NCBI RefSeq assembly: GCF_009758015.1
Contig: NZ_WSEL01000009.1
Location: 2,179,005-2,243,004 of the forward strand
Direction of reading: 5' to 3'
From: Ramlibacter pinisoli
GTDB lineage: Bacteria; Pseudomonadota; Gammaproteobacteria; Burkholderiales; Burkholderiaceae_C
DNA length: 64,000 nucleotides
Made by a program: the position numbers and the translations under genes. The notes below the pieces were generated by a model. It searched no databases. It was not told where the DNA came from and worked only from the letters and a program-made list of their open reading frames with translations. Each line of letters begins with the position of its first letter. Within the stretch, counting starts at the first letter, position 1. This document shows positions 8,254 through 16,818 of the stretch, one piece after another.

Positions 8254-9222
8254 TCACTGCGGCTCGATCTTCGCGTCGCGGATCGCCTTGGCCCACTTGG
8301 CGGTCTCGGCGCGCGTGCGCTGGGCCAGCGCGTCGGGGGTGCCGGGTTCGACCACGAAGCCGATCGGCGCGAATTTCTCCTGGATGTCCTTGCTGCTGGC
8401 CGCGGCGTTGAAAGCCTCGTTGAGCCTCTTCACCACGTCGGCCGGCGTGCCCGCCGGCGCGAACACGGCGAAGTACGCGATCAGCTCATAGTCCTTCAGG
8501 CCCAGCGCCTCGTTGACCGTCGGCAGGTTGGGCACGGCGGGCGAGCGCTTGGACGAGGTCACCGCCAGCCCGCGCACCTTGCCGCCCTGCACCTGCGGCA
8601 GCATCACCGCGAAGTCGGCCGTGAACAGGTTCACCTGGCCGCCGATCAGGTCGGTCATGGCCGCCGGGCCGCTCTTGTAGGGCACGTTGGTCATCTGCAC
8701 CCCGGCCATGCTGGCCAGCATCTCGGTGGACACCAGCTGCGAGGTGCTGGCGCTGGCGAAGGTGACGCCGCCCGGCTTGGCCTTGGCCATGTCGACCAGC
8801 TCGCGCAGCGTGCGCGCCGGCAGGTCGTTGTTCACCGCCACGATCAGCGGCACCTGGCCCAGGTAGGCGACCGGCGCGAAGGCCGTGTCCTGGTCGTACG
8901 GCAGCTTCTTCATCAGGCTCTTGAGCGCCGCGTTGGTGCTGTTGGTGCCGACCAGGATCGTGTAGCCGTCGGCGGGCGCCTTGGCCACCGCGTCGGCGCC
9001 CAGCATGCCGTTCACGCCCGGCTTGTTGTCGACCACCAGCGTCTGGCCGAGCGCATCGGCCACCTTGGCGCTGAACGCCCGTGCGATCTGGTCGGTGGCG
9101 CTGCCGGGCGCGAACGGCACGATGACCTTGACCGGCTTGTTCGGGTAGGCCTGCGCCAGCGCGGCGCCGAGCGGGACGAGGGTCGCAGCCAGCACGGCCA
9201 GCCAGCGGGTGGGAAAGCGCAT
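8254..9222 (-). CDS. Bug/TctC-type tripartite tricarboxylate receptor
   Basis: A 322-residue periplasmic solute receptor with a signal peptide (AQA-YPNKPVKVIVPFAPG). The mature start YPxKPVKVIVPFxPGxxxD is diagnostic of Bug receptors, and the loop APADGYTILVGT and the C-terminal P-x-x-V-V-K-R-L-N-x-A-F fit too. Family members bind carboxylic acids for TctAB transporters or act as sensors. No tctA/B lies beside it; the nearest is at 29.8-31.8 kb. A strong AGGAGA precedes the ATG. It converges with the phasin-like gene. Confidence 0.9.
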   Translation of the reverse strand: MRFPTRWLAVLAATLVPLGAALAQAYPNKPVKVIVPFAPGSATDQIARAFSAKVADALGQTLVVDNKPGVNGMLGADAVAKAPADGYTILVGTNSTNAALKSLMKKLPYDQDTAFAPVAYLGQVPLIVAVNNDLPARTLRELVDMAKAKPGGVTFASASTSQLVSTEMLASMAGVQMTNVPYKSGPAAMTDLIGGQVNLFTADFAVMLPQVQGGKVRGLAVTSSKRSPAVPNLPTVNEALGLKDYELIAYFAVFAPAGTPADVVKRLNEAFNAAASSKDIQEKFAPIGFVVEPGTPDALAQRTRAETAKWAKAIRDAKIEPQ

Positions 9223-9370
9223 CGTTGTCTCCTGGGTGGGATCGGTCTGAAGGGCAGCAGGCCGGTGAGCCAGCGAGTCTAGCGACGGACCGGCGCGGCC
9301 GGACCCGCGCAAACCCGGCTCGGGTAGGCTTCCTGCATAGCCCAAGCGCTGCTTCTCCGAGGACCCGCCC

Positions 9371-10207
9371 ATGACCCTGCGCCTGCCCGCCGCCCTCGCC
9401 GGCGCCGCCCTCCTGCTGGCCGCCTGCGCGGCCCCTCCCCCGGCCGCCGACGGTGCCCCGCCGCCGGACTGCCCGACGGCGCGCGCCGAGGTGCCCAATG
9501 CCGACTACATCGGGCGCTACGCCGGCCTGGAGAACGCCGTCGGCGCGCGCGAGTTCGCGCAGGACCTGCACTGCGCCGACCGCTTCAAGGCGGCCCGCTT
9601 CCCGGCCGGCTTCGTCACCGTGTTCGGCAGCTCGCGCATCCGCGAGGACGATCCGGCCTACGCGCTGGTGCGCCGCGTCGCCGCCGAATGGACCCGCCGC
9701 CATGGCGCCCGGGTCCCGGTCATGACCGGCGCCGGGCCGGGCCTGATGGAAGCCGCCAACCGCGGCGCGCGCGAGGCCGGCGGCCCCAGCGTGGGCTACA
9801 CGACCTACTACGACCGCCCCACGGCACCCGACCCGCTGCGGCCCTACGGCGGCGACCCGCGCCAGGCGCTCAACGGCCACGTGACCCACGGCCTCATCTT
9901 CACCAGCGTCACCGCGCGCGAGCTGGCGATGCTGCGCCACTCCGCGGCCGTGCTGGTCGCCCCCGGCGGAACCGGCACCGAGTGGGAGCTGTTCCAGCTG
10001 GTGGAGATGATCAAGAGCCGGCAGCTGGCGCCAGTGCCGGTCTACCTGCTGGGCGACCGCGCCCGGCACTGGGCCAGCCTGCAGGTGCGGCTGGACGACA
10101 TGGTGTCGCGCGGCACCATCCGCCGCGAGGAGGTCGCGTTCCTGCGCTTCGCCGACGACGCCGACGCCCTGGTGCGCCAGCTCGAGGCCGACCTGCGCCT
10201 GCGGTGA
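9371..10207 (+). CDS. Lipoprotein with LOG (lysine-decarboxylase-like) fold
   Basis: A 278-residue protein. The N terminus is a lipoprotein signal with lipobox L-A-A-C (Cys about 18). The body has LOG-family marks: FVTVFGSSRI (about 77-86), MTGAGPGLMEAANRGA (about 119-134) and APGGTGTEWELFQ (the PGGxGTxxE signature, about 197-208). LOG proteins hydrolyse the N-glycosidic bond of nucleoside monophosphates and are normally cytosolic. An exported, lipid-anchored version is unusual, because the usual AMP-type substrate is cytoplasmic. The fold assignment is firm; activity and location are inference. Confidence 0.8.
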   Translation: MTLRLPAALAGAALLLAACAAPPPAADGAPPPDCPTARAEVPNADYIGRYAGLENAVGAREFAQDLHCADRFKAARFPAGFVTVFGSSRIREDDPAYALVRRVAAEWTRRHGARVPVMTGAGPGLMEAANRGAREAGGPSVGYTTYYDRPTAPDPLRPYGGDPRQALNGHVTHGLIFTSVTARELAMLRHSAAVLVAPGGTGTEWELFQLVEMIKSRQLAPVPVYLLGDRARHWASLQVRLDDMVSRGTIRREEVAFLRFADDADALVRQLEADLRLR

Positions 10208-10274
10208 ATCCCGGGTATCGGCCTCTGCCGGGCCGTGCCTATGATCGGGCCTCCCTCGGTCAACCCGTGAGCCG

Positions 10275-10844
10275 ATGCGCACCCTCGCCGACTCGATCGC
10301 CGAACCCGGCCTGATCTTCGAGCACGCCCCCGTCGGCCTGATGGTCACGCACGATCGCATCATCGAGCGCTGCAATCTGGCGCTGGCCGAGATGTTCGGC
10401 TACAGCCCGCAGCAGCTGGCCGGCCAGTCGACCGAGATGCTCTATCCCTCGCACGAGGAGTTCGAGCTGATCGGCGACCGTGGCGCGGTGAGCATGCAGC
10501 GCACCGGCAGCTACCGCGACCAGCGCATCATGCGGCACAGCAAGGGCCACATGTTCTGGTGCGCCGTGGCGGGCCGCTCCTTCACGCCCGAGAAGCCCTA
10601 TGCCTCGGTGATCTGGGTGTTCGAGGACATCAGCGCCCAGCGGCCTCTGAGTGCCGATCTCACCACCCGCGAACGCGAAATCGCGGCGCGGCTGGTAGCG
10701 GGCATGACCAGCAAGCAGATCGGCAAGGAACTGGCCGTCAGCCATCGCACGGTGGAGGCGCACCGCTCGCGCCTGATGCACAAGCTGGGCGTCACCACCC
10801 CGGGCGAACTGATCGCACGCATCCTCGGCATGCCTCGTCCTTGA
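10275..10844 (+). CDS. PAS-LuxR transcriptional regulator
   Basis: A 189-residue regulator with a PAS domain (about 10-115; LIFEHAPVGLMVTHDRII, ending with the VIWVFEDISA strand) and a C-terminal LuxR/FixJ HTH (about 125-185; LTTREREIAARLVAGMTSKQIGKELAVSHRTVEAHRSRLMHKLGV). There is no receiver domain, so the PAS domain is the likely signal input. TATGAT at 10240-10245 is a plausible -10. It is convergent with the cupin gene that ends the eight-gene operon. A candidate LuxR-type inverted repeat lies in the promoter region of that operon at 18482-18495. Confidence 0.85.
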   Translation: MRTLADSIAEPGLIFEHAPVGLMVTHDRIIERCNLALAEMFGYSPQQLAGQSTEMLYPSHEEFELIGDRGAVSMQRTGSYRDQRIMRHSKGHMFWCAVAGRSFTPEKPYASVIWVFEDISAQRPLSADLTTREREIAARLVAGMTSKQIGKELAVSHRTVEAHRSRLMHKLGVTTPGELIARILGMPRP

Positions 10845-10892
10845 GAGGCGGGATCGGACGGCCTTCGCACCGGCGCATCCGCCTTCACCCGC

Positions 10893-11423
10893 TCAAGGAT
10901 GCGGCTTCGCCCCGATCAGGATCGCCGCCACGATGCAAGGCTCGGCGCCGCGCACGCTCCAGGAGTGCATGGTGCCGCGCTGCACCAGCACGTCGCCGGC
11001 CTTCAGCAGGGTCTCGCCGGTGTCCAGGATGGCGTGGATCTCGCCCTTGAGCACGATGATGTAGTCGATCGTGCTGGTCTTGTGCCGCATCGGGTCGTCC
11101 GAGTGCTTGTCGGGCGCGTGGCCGGCCCCGATGGATTCGAAGGCCTTGGCGGCGTCGGCGCCCTTCCACATGGTGTCGGGCGGGAACTCGACGATGCGCA
11201 GGATGCTGCCAACCGACGGCGGCTCCAGCTTCACCGGCCGCGCCGCCGCATCCTCGCTGCCGGTGTTGTCGGCCGGAGCACTGGTGGTCTCCCACAGGTC
11301 GGTGAGCGCGACCCCGGGCATCGAGGCCATCTCCTTGATGTTGGGCGCCAGCCCGTCCATGAGGAAGGCGGACCGATTGTGGGCATCGTGCCCGGTCACG
11401 ACGCGGCGGATTCTCCAGGCCAT
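10893..11423 (-). CDS. Cupin-domain protein
   Basis: A 176-residue single-cupin protein. The core (about 100-165) has M-R-H-K-T-S-T-I-D-Y-I-I-V-L-K-G-E-I for cupin motif 1 and GDVLVQRGTMHSWSVRG for motif 2. In the motif-2 PxGxxH position only one His is clear, and motif 1 lacks the usual G-x5-H-x-H, so metal binding is uncertain. It is the last gene of the leftward operon, 17 bases after the metallo-hydrolase. It may be an isomerase or thiol/ring-oxidising enzyme for the imported compound; the substrate is unknown. Confidence 0.75.
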   Translation of the reverse strand: MAWRIRRVVTGHDAHNRSAFLMDGLAPNIKEMASMPGVALTDLWETTSAPADNTGSEDAAARPVKLEPPSVGSILRIVEFPPDTMWKGADAAKAFESIGAGHAPDKHSDDPMRHKTSTIDYIIVLKGEIHAILDTGETLLKAGDVLVQRGTMHSWSVRGAEPCIVAAILIGAKPHP

Positions 11424-11440
11424 GTGGTCTCCTGTCGGTG

Positions 11441-12439
11441 TCAGTGGTGGGCGTGGCCGCAGTTGGGGCCGCAGCCGCCGTGCAGGGCGCGCTGGCGCTG
11501 CTCGTACTGCGACATCAGGGTGAACAGGCGCACCGAGTCGGGCGGCGAGGTGTCGCCGCTGAACTGCTGGTACAGGTTGTTGACCGTGACCACGATGCGC
11601 TCCGAATCGGTCCAGGAGCCGAACTCCTTGAGCGAGATGTCGTACACCGCCTGCTCCAGGGTCATGCCCATGTCATAGCGCTTGCGCGCCTCGGCCTTCA
11701 CGTACTCCAGGTAGTGCTTGAGCTGGCGCACGCCCCCCTTGTCGGTGATCGGTCCGTGGCCCGGCACCACCACCTCGACGTCCCAGGACAGCATCAGGTC
11801 GCAGGCCTTGATCCAGTTGTCGACCGGCCCGGCCCAGACAATGGGATGGCCGCCGTTGAACAGGATGTCGCCGGTGTAGACCACCTTGTCCTCGGGCACG
11901 TAGGCCAGCACGTCGCCGGCGGTGTGGGCCGGCCCCACCTCCACGAGCCGGACTGTCTTGTTGCCGACCTTGAGGTCGAGCTCGCCCTCGAAGGTCTGGG
12001 TGGGCGGCGTGTAGACGATGCCCTTGAAGTCGAACACCCGGCCCATGTGGCGCATCAGGAACTCGCCGCCCTCGCCCATCGCCTTGTAGTTGCGGAAGCG
12101 GTCGATCAGGGTCTGCGGCGGGCGCTCGGCCATCTCCTCGGCGCAGGCCTTGGAGACGATGATCTCGGAGTCGGCCACCAGCTGGTTGCCGAAGTAATGG
12201 TCGCCGTTGGCATGGGTGTTGACCACCTGGCCGATCTGCAGCGCCTCGGGCACCGCATTGCGCATCGCATGCAGCATCTCGCGCGTGAGCTTGAGGTCGA
12301 ACAGGGTGTCCACCAGCAGCGACTCGCCGCTGTCGGTCACCAGGCCGGCGTTGCTCCAGCCCCAGGTTCCGTCGGGCAGCAGCCAGGCGTAGTTGCCGTT
12401 GCCGATGTCGTGCAGTCCCTTGGTGTATTGCCAGCGCAT
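11441..12439 (-). CDS. MBL-fold metallo-hydrolase with Cys/His-rich tail
   Basis: A 332-residue MBL-fold protein. The zinc motif is THANGDHYFGN (H-x-N-G-D-H, with Asn in place of the first usual His region; about 95-105). A GPAHTAGD histidine (about 171), VYTGDILF aspartate (about 189) and VVVPGHGP histidine (about 226) complete the ligand set. It resembles the alkyl-sulfatase/SoxH-like branch. The extreme C terminus, G-G-C-G-P-N-C-G-H-A-H-H, is an unusual metal-binding-like tail. It lies between the ABC permeases and the cupin in the operon. Confidence 0.8.
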   Translation of the reverse strand: MRWQYTKGLHDIGNGNYAWLLPDGTWGWSNAGLVTDSGESLLVDTLFDLKLTREMLHAMRNAVPEALQIGQVVNTHANGDHYFGNQLVADSEIIVSKACAEEMAERPPQTLIDRFRNYKAMGEGGEFLMRHMGRVFDFKGIVYTPPTQTFEGELDLKVGNKTVRLVEVGPAHTAGDVLAYVPEDKVVYTGDILFNGGHPIVWAGPVDNWIKACDLMLSWDVEVVVPGHGPITDKGGVRQLKHYLEYVKAEARKRYDMGMTLEQAVYDISLKEFGSWTDSERIVVTVNNLYQQFSGDTSPPDSVRLFTLMSQYEQRQRALHGGCGPNCGHAHH

Positions 12440-12462
12440 GGCTTGTCTCCTTCGGTGGTAGT

Positions 12463-13224
12463 TCAGGGGGCGCGCCAGCGCAGCATGTAGCGCTCGGCGC
12501 GTTCGAGTGCGACGTTGGTGGCGTAGCCGATGGCGCCGAGCACCACGATGCCGGCGTACAGGTCGGCGCTGCGGAACGAGCGCGCGGCCAGGGTGATGTT
12601 CTGGCCCAGGCCGGCGGTGCCGGCCAGCATCTCGGCCACCACCGCCAGGATCAGCGAGACGGTGAGCGACAGCCGCAGCCCGGCGAAGATGTCGGGCAGG
12701 GCGTTGGGCAGCGCGATCTTGCGCAGCAGCTCCCACCGCGACATCTGCAGGATGCGCGCCACTTCCAGCAAGCGTGGTTCCACGGTCTTGAAGCCGTGCA
12801 CGGTGTTGAGCAGCACGGGCCAGAGCGCCGAGAAGGCGATGGCGACCACGATCATGCGGTCGTTCAGGCCGATCAGCAGCACGAACACCGGGATCACCGC
12901 CGAGGCCGGCAGCGGCCGGATGATCTCCAGCGTCGGCTCGACGTAGGGCCGCACCCGCGGCGACAGGCCGATCAGCGAGCCCAGCGCGATGCCGGCCACC
13001 GAGGCCGTGACGAAGCCCAACGCCATGCGGCGCAGGGTCTCGCGGAAGGCGAACCAGAAGTCGGCGCTCCCGGCCTGGTCGGCCAGGGCCTCGAAGGTGC
13101 GGGCCGGCGCCGGGAAGAACACCGGCGAGACCAGCTCGCGCAGCGCCGCCAGCTGCCACAGCCCGACCAGCAGCGCCAGCACGCCCAGGCTGGCGAGCCA
13201 CATCAGGACGCCGCGACGGCTCAT
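12463..13224 (-). CDS. ABC transporter permease (NitT/TauT family)
   Basis: A 253-residue inner-membrane permease with about six hydrophobic segments. The EAA loop EVARILQMSRWELLRKIALPNALPDIFAGLRLSL (in two parts, about 150-185) couples to the ATPase. It overlaps the upstream permease by four bases (ATGA). Together with the genes at 13221, 14062 and 14873 it forms a complete importer of the nitrate/sulfonate/taurine class; two different permeases suggest a heterodimeric channel. Confidence 0.9.
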   Translation of the reverse strand: MSRRGVLMWLASLGVLALLVGLWQLAALRELVSPVFFPAPARTFEALADQAGSADFWFAFRETLRRMALGFVTASVAGIALGSLIGLSPRVRPYVEPTLEIIRPLPASAVIPVFVLLIGLNDRMIVVAIAFSALWPVLLNTVHGFKTVEPRLLEVARILQMSRWELLRKIALPNALPDIFAGLRLSLTVSLILAVVAEMLAGTAGLGQNITLAARSFRSADLYAGIVVLGAIGYATNVALERAERYMLRWRAP

Positions 13225-14060
13225 GTCGGCGACTCCGCCCAGTTGCCCATGCGGCCGAACCAGCCGCGCTGGGCGCGCAGCAGCAGCGCGTTGAGTGCCC
13301 AGCCGATCAGGCCGATCCAGAAGATGAAGGCGAACACGCGATCCGGCCGCATGCCCTCCTGGGCCACGATGAGTGCGTAACCCAGTCCCATGGGGTTGGC
13401 GGTGATCTCCACCGTGACCGAGACCACCAGGGCGACGGCGGCCGCCAGGCGCAGGCCGACGAAGATGCGCGGCAGCGCGGCCGGCAGCACGATCTTGAGC
13501 ACCCGCTGCGGCAGATTGAAGCCCAGCACACGCGCCACCTCCAGCAGGCGCGGCTCGATGCCGCGCACGGCGGCCTCGGTGACGATGAGCATGGGCCAGA
13601 AGCAGGAAAAGGCCACGATGCTGCCTTCCATCTTGAAACCGTAGCCGTGGATCAGCAGCGCCAGCGGGATCAGCGCCACCGAGGGGATCGGGCGCAGCGA
13701 TTCGGTGACCACGCGCAGCAGCTGCGCGAGGACGCGCGACAGCCCGAAGCCGATGCCCGCCAGCGTGCCGGCGCTGGCGCCCACGGCCAGGCCGTACAGC
13801 GCACCGCCGAAGGTCTGGGCGGCGGCGGTGAACAGCGAGTCGTCGGCCACCACTGCGACGGCGGCACGGAAGATTGCGCTGGGCAGCGACAGGCTCTCGG
13901 CCTTGAGCAGCCCGGTGCGGGCGGCGAATTCCCAGAACGCCAGCACGGCGACCGGCAGCAGCAGCCCCTTGACCAGGCGCAGCAGGCGGCCCTCGCCGGC
14001 CACCCGCACGGTGGCGGCGGGTGGCGCCACCAGGGGCAGCACAAGGGAGCTGGGCTTCAT
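13221..14060 (-). CDS. ABC transporter permease (NitT/TauT family)
   Basis: A 279-residue paralogue of the next permease, with an extra ~25-residue cytoplasmic N terminus. The EAA loop is EVARVLGFNLPQRVLKIVLPAALP (two parts, near 170-195). I start at the ATG ending at 14060, one base after the stop codon of the ATPase gene; the longer upstream frame is the ATPase in another frame. It probably pairs with the 253-residue permease in one membrane channel. Confidence 0.9.
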   Translation of the reverse strand: MKPSSLVLPLVAPPAATVRVAGEGRLLRLVKGLLLPVAVLAFWEFAARTGLLKAESLSLPSAIFRAAVAVVADDSLFTAAAQTFGGALYGLAVGASAGTLAGIGFGLSRVLAQLLRVVTESLRPIPSVALIPLALLIHGYGFKMEGSIVAFSCFWPMLIVTEAAVRGIEPRLLEVARVLGFNLPQRVLKIVLPAALPRIFVGLRLAAAVALVVSVTVEITANPMGLGYALIVAQEGMRPDRVFAFIFWIGLIGWALNALLLRAQRGWFGRMGNWAESPT

Positions 14061-14061
14061 G

Positions 14062-14868
14062 TCAATGCCCCGGCGGCAGCAGGTGGAACAGCTGGTGGCG
14101 GTAGGCCAGGAAGCGCGCATCCTCGCGCGTGGTGAGCTGGTTGCGCGGCCGCTCCAGGTCGATGGCGATGGTCTCGGCCAGCCGGCCCGGGTGGCGGTCC
14201 ATGGCAACCACGCGGTCGCCCAGGTAGATCGCCTCCTCCAGGTCGTGGGTGATGAAGACCACCGTCACGCCCGACTCGGAGCACAGCCGCGCCACCTCGT
14301 CCTGCAGGCCCTGGCGCGTCATGGCGTCGAGCGCGCCGAACGGCTCGTCCATCAGCAGCACCTGCGGCGACTGCGCCATGCAGCGCGCGATCTGCAGCCG
14401 CTGCTGCATGCCACCCGACAGCTGGGTGGGAAAGGCATCCTTGCGATCGGCCAGGCCGACGCGCGCCAGCATCTCGTCGACGATGCCGGCCCGCTCGGAG
14501 CGCGGGACGCGCCGCGCCTCCAGCGCCAGTTCCACGTTGCCTGCCACCGTGCGCCACGGCAGCAGCGCACGGCCGTAGTCCTGGAACACCACCGCGATCT
14601 CCGGGCGCGGGCCGCTGACCGGGGCGCCGCGGAACATCACCTCGCCGCGGGTGGGCGTGAGCAGCCCGGCCATCATCCGCAGCAGCGTGGTCTTGCCGCA
14701 GCCGGAGGCGCCGACGATGCAGACGAACTCGTGCTCGTGCACCGCCAGCTCGATGCCCTGCAGGATGTCCAGCGAGCCGACGGTGAAGTCGAGCCCGCTG
14801 ATGGCCAGCACCGGCGCGCCGGTCGGCTCGAGCGTCGTCGGCCCGCCGGACGATGGGAAGCTGCGCAC
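14062..14868 (-). CDS. ABC transporter ATP-binding protein (NitT/TauT family)
   Basis: A 268-residue ATPase. Walker A is GASGCGKTTLLRMM (about 54-67), the signature is LSGGMQQRLQIARCM (about 150), Walker B is VLLMDEPFGALD (about 171-182) and the H-loop is VVFITHDLEEA. The N-terminal 20 residues precede the domain and are variable. It follows the receptor gene by four bases. It drives uptake through the two permeases encoded downstream. Confidence 0.93.
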   Translation of the reverse strand: MRSFPSSGGPTTLEPTGAPVLAISGLDFTVGSLDILQGIELAVHEHEFVCIVGASGCGKTTLLRMMAGLLTPTRGEVMFRGAPVSGPRPEIAVVFQDYGRALLPWRTVAGNVELALEARRVPRSERAGIVDEMLARVGLADRKDAFPTQLSGGMQQRLQIARCMAQSPQVLLMDEPFGALDAMTRQGLQDEVARLCSESGVTVVFITHDLEEAIYLGDRVVAMDRHPGRLAETIAIDLERPRNQLTTREDARFLAYRHQLFHLLPPGH

Positions 14869-14872
14869 GGCC

Positions 14873-15835
14873 TTACTTGACCAGCAACTTCGCCGGCTCG
14901 ACGGGCTTCTTCAGCATGCCCTGCTCGGCCATGATCTTGTTCCAGCGGTCCACCACGTCGGGCGTGATCACCGGCTTGAACTTGGGATCGGGGAACTTGG
15001 CTTGCACGTCGGCGGGGAACGGGATGTAGACCAGGTTGGCCTTGCGCACCACCGAGGGGTCCTTGGCCGCCAGCGCCGAGGCTTCCTCGATCGAGGCCTT
15101 GAACGCCGCCACCGCCTTCGGGTTGGCCTCGGCCCACTTGCGGCTGGCCACATGCCAGCCCGACTGGATCTCGCCATCGAGCGCGGCGATGTAGTAGGCC
15201 ACCACCCGGCCGGTGTTGGTCTCCAGCGCGCGCGACAGGAAGGGCTGCACCGCCAGGATGCCGTCGACCTGGCCGGCGCGCAGCACGTCGATGGACTGCG
15301 CGAACGCGTTCTCGGTGAAAGTCACCTTGCGCCAGTCGCCGCCGTTCTCGCTCATCCACTTGCGGAACAGCACATGCAGGAAGGCGTTCAGGCCGGGTGT
15401 GGACACGCGCTTGCCCTCGAAGTCCTTGGCGGTCTTGATCGGGCTGTCGGGCCGCACCATGATGGCCACGTCCTCCATGCCCTTGGTGTAGTAGCCGCCG
15501 CCGGCGATCACCACCAGGTCCAGCCCCTGCTCCACCGCCTGCATGGTGTTGGGCGCGGTGGGCGTCGCCACCTGCAGGCTGCCGGCCATCAGCGCCGCCG
15601 GCGTGGTGGCCGAGTTGGGCACCAGCTTCATCTCGACGTCCAGGCCATGCTTCTTGAAGATGCCCTCATTGGCGGCGACGAAGGCATTGGCGAACGCCGT
15701 CGAGGCCGAGAAGCCGAACACGATCTTCTGCGGAGCGGCCGGCTGGGCGGCGGCCGGCAGCGCGGCGAGCGCGCCCAGCACGAGGCCGGCGGCCAGCCTG
15801 CGCAGCAGGCCGGGCAGCGAGATGAGAAAGGACAT
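14873..15835 (-). CDS. ABC transporter periplasmic substrate-binding protein
   Basis: A 320-residue NMT1/THI5-like (NitT/TauT) receptor with a signal peptide (cleavage near A-A-A-Q, about 31). The mature start KIVFGFSASTAFANAFVAANEGIFKKHGLDVEMK (two parts) is the typical domain opening: a transport substrate pocket then the E-G-I-F-K-K-H-G-L helix. Family substrates include nitrate, sulfonates, taurine, pyrimidine precursors and aromatic acids. Neighbouring FAH and acyl-CoA synthetase genes favour an organic acid; this is inference. Confidence 0.88.
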   Translation of the reverse strand: MSFLISLPGLLRRLAAGLVLGALAALPAAAQPAAPQKIVFGFSASTAFANAFVAANEGIFKKHGLDVEMKLVPNSATTPAALMAGSLQVATPTAPNTMQAVEQGLDLVVIAGGGYYTKGMEDVAIMVRPDSPIKTAKDFEGKRVSTPGLNAFLHVLFRKWMSENGGDWRKVTFTENAFAQSIDVLRAGQVDGILAVQPFLSRALETNTGRVVAYYIAALDGEIQSGWHVASRKWAEANPKAVAAFKASIEEASALAAKDPSVVRKANLVYIPFPADVQAKFPDPKFKPVITPDVVDRWNKIMAEQGMLKKPVEPAKLLVK

Positions 15836-15867
15836 GGCGGAGTCTCCTGTGGTGGTTGGCGGGACGG

Positions 15868-16800
15868 CTACTGCTGGAACACGATGCGGTTGCGCAGCAT
15901 CCCCAGGCCCTGGATCTCGAGCTCGACGACATCGCCGTGCTTGAGGAAGCGGCCGAGCTCCAGGCCGCAGCCGCCGCCGACGGTGCCCGAGCCGAGGAAC
16001 TCCCCGGGGTGCAGGGTCTCATCCTGCGAGACGTGGGCGATGATGTCCTCGAAGCGGTGGTGCATGGAGCCGCTGTTGCCGCGCGACCATTCCTCGCCGT
16101 TGACGCGCGCCACCATGGTGAGGTCGTAGGGGTCGGCCACCTCGTCGGCCGTGACCAGCCAGGGCCCCAGCACGTTGCCGGTGTCGAAGTCCTTGCCCTT
16201 GGTGGGCCCGAGGGTGCCGCCCATCTCGCGCCGCTGCTGGTCGCGGGCGCTGACGTCGTTGAAGATCAGGTAGCCGAAGACGTGGGACCGAGCCTGGTCC
16301 TTGGCAATGTTCTTGCCGCACTTGCCGGTGATGGCCGCGAACTCCAGCTCGTAGTCGATCATCTTCGAGTAGCGCGGCACGATGACGTCGGCGCCGGTGC
16401 CCACCACCGAGAAGCGGTTGCACTTGTAGTAGATCGGCTCCTGGTACCACACGGGCGGGATCTCCACCTTGGCCGGGTCGCGCTCACCTGGAATGCCGAA
16501 CAGGTGGCTGTTGGCGCGCGCCTGGCGGAAATGCTTCTCGAAGCACAGGAAGTCGCGCATCTGGCGCGGCTCGGGCAGGGGCGCCTGCAGCGTCACCCCG
16601 GCCAGCGGCAGCGTGACCTTCGCCGCCGCGAGCAGGCCGCGCGCCTCCTGCAGCGCCGCCGGCCCGCCGTCGATCAGCGCCAGCATGTCGCGCATCGCCG
16701 GCGAGCCGGACGCGGTGAAGTCGACGAGCTGCTGCTCGCCGGGTTGCAGTGCGCCGATGTGGCGCTGGCCACCGGGCAGGTCGAAGGTGACGAGTTTCAT
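15868..16800 (-). CDS. Fumarylacetoacetate hydrolase family protein
   Basis: A 310-residue FAH-family enzyme. An N-terminal ~80-residue domain precedes the catalytic fold. The metal and catalytic elements are KMIDYELEFAAITG (the E-x-E pair), FGYLIFNDVSARDQQRRE and GKDFDTGNVLGPWLVTADE. Family members hydrolyse fumarylacetoacetate or fumarylpyruvate, or decarboxylate or hydrate 2-oxo acids of aromatic meta-pathways. It sits between the acyl-CoA synthetase and the ABC receptor, with 18- and 32-base gaps. The exact reaction is unknown. Confidence 0.88.
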   Translation of the reverse strand: MKLVTFDLPGGQRHIGALQPGEQQLVDFTASGSPAMRDMLALIDGGPAALQEARGLLAAAKVTLPLAGVTLQAPLPEPRQMRDFLCFEKHFRQARANSHLFGIPGERDPAKVEIPPVWYQEPIYYKCNRFSVVGTGADVIVPRYSKMIDYELEFAAITGKCGKNIAKDQARSHVFGYLIFNDVSARDQQRREMGGTLGPTKGKDFDTGNVLGPWLVTADEVADPYDLTMVARVNGEEWSRGNSGSMHHRFEDIIAHVSQDETLHPGEFLGSGTVGGGCGLELGRFLKHGDVVELEIQGLGMLRNRIVFQQ

Positions 16801-16818
16801 GCGGGGGTCTCCTGGGGG

